This document shows, piece after piece, positions 7,297-15,186 of a DNA stretch of 64,000 bases (its first letter is position 1; each line of letters begins with the position of its first letter). The position numbers were made by a program, and so were the translations under genes. The stretch is taken from contig NC_012881.1 in the NCBI RefSeq assembly GCF_000023445.1, positions 2,898,501 through 2,962,500 of the forward strand. Reading direction: 5' to 3'. Origin of the DNA: Maridesulfovibrio salexigens DSM 2638 (GTDB lineage: Bacteria > Desulfobacterota > Desulfovibrionia > Desulfovibrionales > Desulfovibrionaceae). The notes under the pieces were generated by a model. The model was not told the origin of the DNA and did not search any database. It was given only the letters and a program-made list of their open reading frames with translations.

Positions 7297-8205
7297 TTAC
7301 AGCACATTCCAAGGAGTCTCAGCCAACGGCAAATAATCCTTTTCCTGTGCGCTGATATCAAGATGCACAAGCCCCAGCGGAGCGACACGCGGGTCCGGCT
7401 GGTCGCTGAGTTCGCGGGTATCGATGGTTACGAAATAATGCTTGCAGGATTCGCAGACATCCACACGCTCATTTTTACGTTCATCTGCCTGCAAATAGCG
7501 GAGCTTCTCGATATCCTCATTCTCGCACCACGGACAAGTGTTACGCTTAAAACGCCACTCGTGCCCGCAACAGGAACAGTGCAGCCACCGCTGACCGCCA
7601 TGTGACTTCAGATATGCATTGTCATCACCCGACTTCTTGAGCAAAGCCAGATCAGGAAAAGTACCACAGACCGGACAGTATCCCTTGTGCCAAGCCATGT
7701 TTTCGATAGCTTTAGCTGCTTCCGGTTCCATACGGGCCATAAAAGGCTTAAGAGCCATAGTTCCGATGAATGCCAGAGTCTGGTCATCAATCTTCCATTC
7801 ATCAATCAAGGACCGCAGCAGCTTACCATCTTCATCCCAAAGAGCCTTGGCAAGATCATTAAAATTCTCGACCTCACCTACTGCAACTACAATCTCATCA
7901 ACCTCTTTGGAAATGGCAGGCAGTCCCTCGGCAACCGCCCCTGCAACCAGCATGAACACTTCGCGATACTTTTCACCAAGGTCAGGCAGTTCCATATCAG
8001 ACAACAGTGCAACGCCCTGCTCAAAACGAGGTGCATATGCGTCCGGGATTTTATATCCATCCCAGTCAGCAAGCAGGTCATCGGCTTTTTCCAACGCAAT
8101 TACCAGCGGCCCGAAAGCATCAAAAATATTCTCAAGAGCAGGCATTCTCTTACGCAAAGCAAGAAGCCCAGCCTGAACGTCACGTTTTTTCTTATTCTTA
8201 TCCAT
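7297..8205 (-). CDS. fdhE: FdhE formate dehydrogenase accessory protein
   Basis: 302 residues, usual FdhE length. Cytoplasmic iron-binding factor needed for maturation of exported formate dehydrogenases before Tat transport. The C-terminal half holds the family's rubredoxin-like Cys pairs: Cys177/180, Cys210/213, Cys224/227 and Cys251/254. It lies downstream of fdhA and fdhB on the same strand, separated by a 280-bp spacer that contains two palindromic elements, so its expression may be uncoupled from the structural genes. GGAGC precedes ATG 8205. Confidence 0.93.
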   Translation of the reverse strand: MDKNKKKRDVQAGLLALRKRMPALENIFDAFGPLVIALEKADDLLADWDGYKIPDAYAPRFEQGVALLSDMELPDLGEKYREVFMLVAGAVAEGLPAISKEVDEIVVAVGEVENFNDLAKALWDEDGKLLRSLIDEWKIDDQTLAFIGTMALKPFMARMEPEAAKAIENMAWHKGYCPVCGTFPDLALLKKSGDDNAYLKSHGGQRWLHCSCCGHEWRFKRNTCPWCENEDIEKLRYLQADERKNERVDVCESCKHYFVTIDTRELSDQPDPRVAPLGLVHLDISAQEKDYLPLAETPWNVL

Positions 8206-8228
8206 TAATAATGCTCCAGAAATATTTG

Positions 8229-8326
8229 ATGCGCTACGCGCTATTTATCAAAATATTTCGCCTCCGGCGGCTTAAACCCTTTAAAAAGGGTTTAAGAATC
8301 CCAAACTTTTTTAATAAGCTTCGCAT
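8229..8326 (+). repeat. Palindromic intergenic element, copy 1
   Basis: Starts with gcgctacgcgct, then GCCTCCGGCGGC at 8260-8271, a hairpin cttaaaccctt/aagggtttaag (8271-8296), then cccaaactttttt and GCTTCGCAT near 8318-8326. Same end blocks as the elements at 8391-8479 and 23920-24020 but a different central hairpin. Opposite orientation to copy 2. Confidence 0.7.
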
Positions 8327-8390
8327 CCGGTAACGAAAGACTGTAGAAATTTGTTTTATTTTAATTCAACCCCATTCCATCATCCCCAAC

Positions 8391-8479
8391 GGCGAAGCCC
8401 TACTAAAAAATTTTGAAGGGATGGGGTCTGGGGAAGGGAAACTTTTCCCAAAAGTTTTCCTTCCCCAGCCGCCGGAGGC
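8391..8479 (-). repeat. Palindromic intergenic element, copy 2
   Basis: Minus-strand copy: GCCTCCGGCGGC (reverse of 8468-8479), central hairpin ctggggaaggaaaac/gtttcccttccccag, then agaccccatccctt and a distal GCTTCGCC. About 90 percent alike by eye to 23920-24020. It lies immediately downstream of fdhB. Confidence 0.75.
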
Positions 8480-8485
8480 AACTAA

Positions 8486-9220
8486 TTATCCAAACATGCG
8501 TTTTGCAGGCTTGGCGAGATTAGCGAGGAACTCTTTGCGGGTTACGCCTTTGCCGACGCCGGAAGCGTCTGCGGTAACGTACTCATAATAGAGTTCAGGT
8601 TTATCCTGCACCAGATAGATGACGTTGACTTCGTCAGCATCGATTATTTCTGCGTTAGGATAATCTTTCTTGACCCGCTCAAGAGCTTTTTCAGCCAGAG
8701 CGACCATTTCTTCGCGTTCACCGAAGTTCATGGTGCCGGTGGGACAAGTCTTGACGCATACAGGCACGAGTCCGGCCTGCTGGCGATCAATACACATGTC
8801 GCACTTGGTCAACATTCCGGAACCGGTATTACGGCGCGGAATGTTGTAGGGACACGCTTCGGTTATTTCCTGACACTCGTCAGCAGCAAGGCGCTTGGTC
8901 TGATCGGTAAAGATAACCGCTCCGGTATCTTCGTCCTTGATGACCGCGCCGGTGACGTATGCATCAGCAATGTCCTTACAGGGAGGCACATCGCAATGGC
9001 GGCACTGATCGGGGAAGAAATACCACTCGACCTTGCCGTTGATGCGGTGCTCGCTGAAGCGGACCAATTTATAGTTAAAGGGGTTCAAGTCCGGCGGGTT
9101 CTGATGAGAACCGCGCTGCTTGGTTTCTACTGCGGGCAGATCGTGCCATTCCTTACAGGCAACCTGGCAACCGCGGCAAGCCGTACATCTGGAGGTATCT
9201 ACAAATAATGCTTTAGGCAT
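8486..9220 (-). CDS. fdhB: Formate dehydrogenase beta subunit, 4Fe-4S
   Basis: 244-residue iron-sulfur subunit that takes electrons from FdhA. Four cysteine clusters are visible: CTACRGCQVAC at residues 12-22, CRHCDVPPC, the pair DECQ...EACP, and CDMCIDR with VCVKTCPTG, enough for the three to four [4Fe-4S] clusters of this subunit class. There is no signal peptide and no C-terminal membrane helix, so it should be carried through Tat with FdhA and act as a soluble periplasmic dimer, as in Desulfovibrio. AAGGAG precedes ATG 9220; 21 bases after fdhA. Confidence 0.95.
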   Translation of the reverse strand: MPKALFVDTSRCTACRGCQVACKEWHDLPAVETKQRGSHQNPPDLNPFNYKLVRFSEHRINGKVEWYFFPDQCRHCDVPPCKDIADAYVTGAVIKDEDTGAVIFTDQTKRLAADECQEITEACPYNIPRRNTGSGMLTKCDMCIDRQQAGLVPVCVKTCPTGTMNFGEREEMVALAEKALERVKKDYPNAEIIDADEVNVIYLVQDKPELYYEYVTADASGVGKGVTRKEFLANLAKPAKRMFG

Positions 9221-9241
9221 GTTTTACTCCTTGGTTGCAGG

Positions 9242-12200
9242 TTACTCGTCAATCTCGGTGAGCTTTTTCGCTTTGCGAACGTTCACCAGACAGGCCTTGT
9301 ACTCGGGAATGGTAGTGTTGGGATCACCTACAGCCGGGGTGAGACGGTTGGTGGCATCACCACAACCTTTACTGGTCCAGCCGAAGCAGAAAGGCATACC
9401 GATTTCATGAACGGTCTCACCTTTGATTTCAAACGGGGTCATACGCACAGTAACCATGGCAATGGCTTCAACTTTGCCGCGGATACTTTCAACGATAACC
9501 GGATCACCGTTTTCAATACCCTTTTCCTTGGCCAACTCGGGGCTCATTTCCACATAAAGCTGCGGTTCAGCTTCCAGAAGCACAGGAGTGTTTCTGGTAT
9601 CACCGCCACCACACCAGTGTTCAGTCAAGCTGTAAGTGGTAAGGACGATGGGGAAACGCTCATCAGCGGGCTTGGCAAGCTTATCCATATCACTGAACAC
9701 ACGCTTGTAAACCGGACTGCTAAGCTGACGTGAGAAGGGATGACTCTTAATGGGAGTTTCCACCGGTTCGTAATGATCGGGGAAAGGACCGTCCTGCAAG
9801 CCGGGACCGTAAAGCTGTCCGTGACCTTCCTTACGCATGATGAAGGGATAGCGGCCCTTACCGGTTGCGTTCGGCGGCCATCCGCCATCAGGAATATCGC
9901 CTTCCCACTTGGAACCGTTCCATTCGATAACGGCCTTCTGCGGTGCCCAAGGCTTACCGTTGGCATCGACAGATGCACGGTTGTAGAGGATACGGCGGTT
10001 AACAGGCCAGCACCATGCATAGTTGGGGTAGAGATTAATCTTAGCCTGCATGGGGGTCTGTTCCAGACTGCGGCGTTTAGCCTTGTTTCCACCCTCTTCA
10101 GTGTAACTGCCTGCATACAGCCAGTTGAAGGAAGAAGTTGAGCCGTCATCAGCAAGAGCTACGAAGGAAGGTACCTGCTGGCCCTTTTTGTACTTCTTGC
10201 CCTTGAATTCCACATCCTTGGTGAAACGGCCGTTGATACGCTGAGCCATGTCTTCGGCATCGTAGTAGGCAGGCCAATCAAGGGTGAGCAGAGGTTCGGG
10301 GTAAGCACCGTTCTCTTTGTTGTAGAGACGGCGTACGTGGTTGATAATGTCCACATACATTTCACCCATGCTCTTGGATTCGCCCATGGGACGGCAAGCT
10401 TCATAGTGCCAGAGCAACCAGCGGCCACTGTTGGATATGGAACCGGCTTTTTCCGCACGCTGGGCGGAAGGCAGCAGGAATACCTCTGTCTTGTTCTGGG
10501 TAGGATCAACGCCGGGACGGTGCCAGTTCTCGGAAGTCTCGGTGTGGTGAATCTCACCCACAACCAGCCAATCGAGGTTATCAAGAGCCTTACGGGTCTT
10601 GTTGGAGTTAGGCACACTCATGGCCGGGTTGGTTCCGAATGCGAACCCACCCTTGATCTCACCTTTGTACATGCGGTCGAAGATGTAGATGTATGAGTAG
10701 TCTTCACCATCATCCGCCTTGGGCAACATCTGGTAACCGAAGCCATTGTCTGCGGTAGCATTATCGCCGCGCCAGGCCTTGAGCAGTGAGGCCATGTACT
10801 TGGGCTTATGCTGCCACCAGTTGGCACTTTCGGGATCGTGGGAAATCGGAGTGGTTTTCTCCACGTAATCTTCATAAGATCCCATGTTGGCTTTAGGCAC
10901 AGGCAGGTAACCCGGCAGGATATGCCAGAGAATACAGTGGTCAGTTGACCCCTGTACGTTAGGCTCACCACGCAGGGCGTTGATACCGCCGCCGGCTACA
11001 CCGATGTTACCGAGCAGGAGCTGCAATATGGCGCTGGAACGGATGTTCTGCACACCAACAGTATGCTGGGTCCAGCCCAGTGCGTACATGATAGTACCGG
11101 CTTTATCTTTCTTACCTGTGGAAGCGTATTCCTTGTAGACCCGAATCAGGTTGTCTTTGGAAACACCTGTGGTCTTGGAAACGTTGGACATGGAATAGCG
11201 TGAATAGTGCTTCTTGAGCAGCTGGAATACACAGCGGGGATGCTTCAAGGATTCATCACGCTTGGGTACGCCGTCTTTATCAAGTTCAAAAGCCCATTTG
11301 GATTTGTCATATTTGCGGGCTTTCTTATCGTAACCGGAGAACAGTCCTTTAGTGAACTTGAAATCCTTACCGACGATGAAAGCAGCGTTGGTATAATTGG
11401 CAACGTATTCCTTGAAGAACAGGTTGTTCTCCAGAACATAGTTGATCATACCGCCCATGAAGGCAATATCAGTTCCCGATCTCAAGGGGACGTGGAAGTC
11501 ACACCTTGCGGAAGTACGGGAGAATTTGGGGTCAACATGCATAACCGAGGCGCCTTTGTCCTTGGCCCGCAATACCCATTTAAAGGAGATAGGATGGTGC
11601 TCTGCTGCATTACTACCGATGATAAGAACGGAGTCCGCGTTTTCAATATCGCACCAATGGTTGGTCATCGCACCGCGCCCGAACGACTCTGCCAGAGCCG
11701 CAACTGTTGCGCTGTGTCAGATACGTGCCTGGTGATCAAAATGCACCAGGCCGAGGCCGCGTACACCCTGATGGACGACTGCACACTCCTCGTTATCCAT
11801 CTGTGATGTACCAAGATGGAAAATTGATTCTACACGGTTGACTTCCTGCCCCTTGGCATTGAAGCGCTTGAAGTCGGCATCACGTGTTTCCTTTACACGC
11901 CGGGCAATGCGGTCAAGCACGAAATCCCAGCTCTTTTCTTCCCATTTAGTGCTGTAGGGAGCACGATACAGGGGTTTCTCAATGCGGTGGTGGCTGTTAT
12001 GCATGGCGAGCATAGCCGCACCCTTAGCACAGAGAGCACCTTCACTGACCGGGTAATCCGGATCACCTTCAGTGCTTACAATCTTTCCGTCTTTGACATG
12101 GGCGATGAAATGGCAGCTGACCGAACAGAACGGACAGATGGAGATCACTTCTTTCGCACCCTTGATCTTCAACCCGGCAGCATAAGCCTGCGTAGGGGAA

Positions 12201-12283
12201 AGATCGAGTCCCAGCTGGCTCATACCGATACTTGCGACACCAACGCCCGCAAGTTTCATGAACCCTCGCCGTGAAATGTTCAT
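9242..12283 (-). CDS. fdhA: Formate dehydrogenase alpha subunit, selenocysteine
   Basis: One gene of 1013 residues, interrupted only by an in-frame UGA at 11717-11719 that I read as selenocysteine 189. Both halves are in the same frame and the junction ARI-U-HSATVAAL matches the active site of Sec formate dehydrogenases. Molybdo- or tungstopterin bis-MGD enzyme oxidising formate to CO2. Tat signal MNISRRGFMKLAG at the N-terminus; [4Fe-4S] ligands Cys50, Cys53, Cys57, Cys85; the molybdopterin domain and C-terminal dinucleotide domain (LTEHWCGGGDTRNTP) are complete. GAGGAGG precedes ATG 12283. No cytochrome subunit follows, so electrons likely go to periplasmic c-type cytochromes. Confidence 0.96.
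11685..11719 (-). promoter_or_regulatory. Sec UGA codon and candidate bacterial SECIS
   Basis: UGA (minus strand, 11719-11717) followed by a hairpin ggctct-ggc-agagtc (11699-11685), six pairs with one G-U, about 18 bases after the UGA. This is the spacing expected for the SelB-binding SECIS of bacterial fdh mRNAs. The loop differs from the E. coli fdhF loop. Confidence 0.65.
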
Positions 12284-12317
12284 GAGATCCTCCTCAGTTT
12301 AAATCAGGCTCACAAAA
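12281..12317. repeat. 37-bp repeat, copy A (fdhA leader)
   Basis: Contains the fdhA start codon and ribosome-binding site. 32 of 37 bases match 13264-13300 in the same orientation. The pair brackets the toxin/antitoxin genes. Confidence 0.75.
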
Positions 12318-12519
12318 CCGCGTAAATGCCTGACAATTACTTTGATGATCCCATAGAATCTTAAGCGTGAAATAAAGTCAATAATTCGAATATGTTAGAT
12401 TTAGCACATATGAGGTGATTTAGAATGAAATTTGACCATTCACTAAGCTACGGATATACCATTCTCAAGATGTCATAAAATCATAAACTGAAACCAAAAT
12501 AGACAACAAATAATCCAAC

Positions 12520-13044
12520 ATGCCCAGCAAACAGATCGTAATAATTGCAGGCCCTAACGGTGCTGGTAAAACAACCTTTGTTGACCAGTTCCTGCCAAGC
12601 CTGTTCGAGACTCCACTTTTCGTCAACGCCGATAAAATTGCCAGTGGATTAGCCCCCTTTTCTCCTGAATCGGAAGCCATTCAAGCTGGCAAACTAATGC
12701 TGAAACAGATCGACAAGTACGTTACAGAAGGACTCAGTTTCTCGCTGGAAACAACTCTATCTGGAAAGGGATATCTCAGGAAGATCCCTAAATGGCAGAG
12801 CCAAGAATACAAAGTAGCCCTAGTCTTCCTATCACTGGAAAATGAGCAAGCTGCAATAGATCGTGTAGCCTACCGGGTATCGCAGGGTGGGCACAATATC
12901 CCAGTGGATGTCATCAAAAGACGCTTCCACAATGGATTAAGCAATTTTCAAATATACAAAAAGCTTGTGGATGAATGGTTTCTGTTCGATAATATGGAAA
13001 CAGGGCCACACCTGATCGACTTTGGAGGAAAGATAAATGACTAA
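12520..13044 (+). CDS. Zeta-toxin-like P-loop kinase
   Basis: 174 residues. Walker A GPNGAGKT at residues 11-18, the FVNADKIA motif with Asp38, SLETTLS with Glu77, and the C-terminal HNIPVDVIKRRF stretch with paired arginines mark the zeta-toxin/AAA_33 family. Zeta toxins phosphorylate UDP-N-acetylglucosamine and block wall synthesis; short stand-alone members may have other small-molecule targets. Its stop overlaps the start of a 64-residue gene by 8 bases, the usual arrangement of chromosomal zeta-like toxin and partner. AT-rich compared with fdhA. Inserted between the fdh leader and a copy of that leader. Confidence 0.85.
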   Translation: MPSKQIVIIAGPNGAGKTTFVDQFLPSLFETPLFVNADKIASGLAPFSPESEAIQAGKLMLKQIDKYVTEGLSFSLETTLSGKGYLRKIPKWQSQEYKVALVFLSLENEQAAIDRVAYRVSQGGHNIPVDVIKRRFHNGLSNFQIYKKLVDEWFLFDNMETGPHLIDFGGKIND

Positions 13045-13231
13045 AGATAACAACAATGAAATGCTGACCTTAATTGAAAAAGCATTAAAACGTTCAGCAC
13101 TGAAAGCACGAGAAACCGCCCTCCAAACTAACACACCTATTGTTGTCAAAGTCGATGGTAAAGTTCAGCATGTAAAAGTAACTAAGCAAGACATAGAAGA
13201 GTATCGAGAATCGATTAAGGATGCTTTGTAA
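13037..13231 (+). CDS. Small partner of the zeta-like kinase, putative antitoxin
   Basis: 64 residues, rich in Lys, Glu and Thr, predicted helical at the N-terminus (EMLTLIEKALKRSALKARE) and ending YRESIKDAL. It overlaps the toxin gene by 8 bases and starts at ATG 13037 after GGAGGAAAGATAA. Position, size and coupling point to the antitoxin or immunity partner; no DNA-binding motif is visible. A beta-hairpin-like middle (IVVKVDGKVQHVKV) resembles the small partners found after other zeta-type kinases. Confidence 0.7.
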   Translation: MTKDNNNEMLTLIEKALKRSALKARETALQTNTPIVVKVDGKVQHVKVTKQDIEEYRESIKDAL

Positions 13232-13263
13232 CTATTACAAGCATATGGATATGAGGATTTGGT

Positions 13264-13300
13264 CATAAGATCCACCTCAGCTTAAATCTGGCTCACAAGA
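13264..13300. repeat. 37-bp repeat, copy B (orphan fdhA leader copy)
   Basis: 32 of 37 bases match the fdhA leader at 12281-12317, including a GAGGTGG and an ATG on the minus strand, but no fdhA-like coding sequence follows. Confidence 0.7.
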
Positions 13301-13314
13301 CATTTCACTAAAAA

Positions 13315-13348
13315 AAGGATCATCCAACCGAACGGCAGGATGATCCTT
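13315..13348. terminator. Bidirectional terminator
   Basis: 11-bp perfect stem aaggatcatcc (13315-13325) and ggatgatcctt (13338-13348); A-run upstream, T-rich downstream. Serves the antitoxin (plus) and osmC-like gene (minus). Confidence 0.8.
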
Positions 13349-13403
13349 ATACTTTGTGCATTCAAAAGCGGCACGACGAATTGTGCTACTCTCGTAAAAA
13401 CAA

Positions 13404-13808
13404 TTATCTCAAGAAGGAGATCTCAAATTCAGGTGGATTCAAGACCTGTTTTTTTACTGTGCACTGGTCAATAGTGCGCATGAGAGGCTTTTCGTACTTC
13501 TCAGGAAAATCTTTCGGAAGAGTGACTTCATAATTCACTTTAGCAACCCGCATTCCATTCTGTTCCGGATCGGATTCACAAACTAAGCGGATTCCGAATC
13601 CATCGGTAGAAAGATTTTTGCTCTCAAAAAAACGCTTGGCATACACACCAGCACAACAAGCCAGAGAAGAAAAGAAGAGTTCAAAGGGAGTCTGAGCTTC
13701 ATCCGCACCGCCATGATCAGCCGGAACATCAGTCAAAACTTCATGCTCACGTATCTTCGCTGAGATTTGCATCCCGTCTTTGAAAGTCAAATCAACCACT
13801 GTATTCAT
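13404..13808 (-). CDS. OsmC-family peroxide-reductase-like protein
   Basis: 134 residues. OsmC/Ohr fold proteins reduce organic hydroperoxides through two cysteines. Here the first site is CCAGVY (Cys51-Cys52) after the family's TPFELFFSSLAC segment, and the second is QCTV (Cys116); this is the YhfA-like branch rather than Ohr, since Ohr uses VCP at the second site. Cytoplasmic. Single gene with a ribosome-binding site AGGAGAG before ATG 13808 and a shared terminator at its end. An extra Cys77 is present. Confidence 0.88.
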   Translation of the reverse strand: MNTVVDLTFKDGMQISAKIREHEVLTDVPADHGGADEAQTPFELFFSSLACCAGVYAKRFFESKNLSTDGFGIRLVCESDPEQNGMRVAKVNYEVTLPKDFPEKYEKPLMRTIDQCTVKKQVLNPPEFEISFLR

Positions 13809-14237
13809 AATACTCTCCTATTTTAGAATGAATTAAGACAAAGTATGTACTTGTTTTTTGGAGTCAAGATCTAACCGTACAAATACTATTTTTACTGAAA
13901 CAGCTTGCCTATCAGAGATTAATCAACACCAAACGGCGGACTCAAATACACCATAGGCACAAAGTGAATCTGCTCGGCCGCTTGCTGAGATGCAGCAGAA
14001 TTTGATGAGTTTATTACTGGTTTGCGGGAGAGTGTTAGTGTGGGGGGCGAAAAATACGCTGATTTGAATTGACTGGATCGTAGTTTTTAAGATGGATTTT
14101 AGATGAAGCGGTCCTGAGTTGACTAACTCAGGACCGCTTTTAGATTCGAGGATTAATTAAGATAATATTGCTGATTTATTTCTTTTATATTAATATTTTT
14201 AAAATAACAAACCAACTTTTTGCGAACAGAGCTCGAT
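13809..14237. other. 429-bp spacer with an unexplained open frame
   Basis: No annotated gene. On the minus strand a frame is open from about 14076 to the TAA at 13919-13921; its C-terminal end reads AAEQIHFVPMVYLSPPFGVD, protein-like in composition, but has no start with a ribosome-binding site. It may be the tail of a decayed gene. A strong terminator lies at 14106-14141. Confidence 0.35.
14106..14141. terminator. Strong orphan terminator hairpin
   Basis: 15-bp perfect stem aagcggtcctgagtt (14106-14120) and aactcaggaccgctt (14125-14139), 4-nt loop gact, then tt. No gene ends nearby: the preceding plus-strand gene ends at 13231 and the next minus-strand gene starts at 13808, so it may end a small RNA or a lost gene. 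Confidence 0.75.
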
Positions 14238-15059
14238 ATGATTTTATACAAATATTTCAGCTGTGAGGGAAAGAACGAAGAAGAAAAGCGCGCATGTTTT
14301 TTAAATTTTTTAAAAAAACCATACTTAAGATTCACCCCTCCCAAATACTTCAATGATCCTTTTGAAGCCAGACCAACCTCCTCCGTTTTAGGGTCGTCGT
14401 ATGTAGCCAAAAGCCATAAACATTTCTATGAAGGCATATACAGAACTCAATACAATGTACTATGCCTAACTCGCTCTCCATTAAACAAGCTTATGTGGGC
14501 TCATTATGCACAGGATCACACAGGATATGTTTTAGGAATCAATGTTAACCATGAAGTTTTTTCAAATCACAAGACATGTACCATACCTGTTCAATTTGGC
14601 AATGTAATATATACCACCACTAGACCAACTAATACATTAATAAATAACACCAAAAATCCATACCAAACAATTTATAGAAACTACTCTTTAGACAATGCAG
14701 AGCACATATCAAGATGCTTTCTGTATAAATCACTAGACTGGGCATACGAAGAAGAAGTCAGAATTGTTAAATACTTTGGAGACTACGGCACATATCCCGG
14801 AGATACAAACGAATCAATTATCGAGCTAAAAAAATACTTTGATACCCCAACAATTAATGGCTCTAAAATGTTTGATCTCAAGATCAAAAAAAATTGGATT
14901 AAAGAGATATACATTGGCGCCAACAATTCAGTTGTGCAAGAAAACATCATAGAAGATGTAAGCAAGGATCTGGATGGATGCAAATTATACAAATGCCATC
15001 TCAATGACTATGAATGGAATTTAAGATGTGAAGAAATTAGACTCTCCCAAAGGATTTGA
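14238..15059 (+). CDS. DUF2971 family protein
   Basis: 273 residues from ATG 14238 (a TTG at 14220 would add six). The DUF2971 landmarks are present: LYKYF at the start, LRFTPPKYFNDPFE near residue 34, CLTRSPLNKLMWAHYAQDHTGYVLG in the middle (shown by the key residues CLT, LMWAHYA, GYVLGI), and the SLDWAYEEEVRIV stretch near residue 175. The biochemical role of DUF2971 is unknown; members occur in accessory islands and defence-related contexts. Codon use is strongly AT-rich compared with the flanking decarboxylase gene, suggesting transfer. Stand-alone. Confidence 0.8.
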   Translation: MILYKYFSCEGKNEEEKRACFLNFLKKPYLRFTPPKYFNDPFEARPTSSVLGSSYVAKSHKHFYEGIYRTQYNVLCLTRSPLNKLMWAHYAQDHTGYVLGINVNHEVFSNHKTCTIPVQFGNVIYTTTRPTNTLINNTKNPYQTIYRNYSLDNAEHISRCFLYKSLDWAYEEEVRIVKYFGDYGTYPGDTNESIIELKKYFDTPTINGSKMFDLKIKKNWIKEIYIGANNSVVQENIIEDVSKDLDGCKLYKCHLNDYEWNLRCEEIRLSQRI

Positions 15060-15186
15060 CTAAATAAATTAAACTTCAATTTTATCCTCACCGATTCACT
15101 CCCCCATAGACACAAATCCCCCACAATGGCAGAATAGCACCTAAAACCATACTACCCTGCCACCATAACCAATAGGGGGATTACCT

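Noticed and set aside
11717..11719. fdhA as a pseudogene or sequencing error because of an internal stop
   Set aside because: The stop is UGA, both frames are in phase, and the flanking motif is that of Sec formate dehydrogenases.
15060..15186. Riboswitch before the ThDP-dependent decarboxylase
   Set aside because: No THI-box blocks present.
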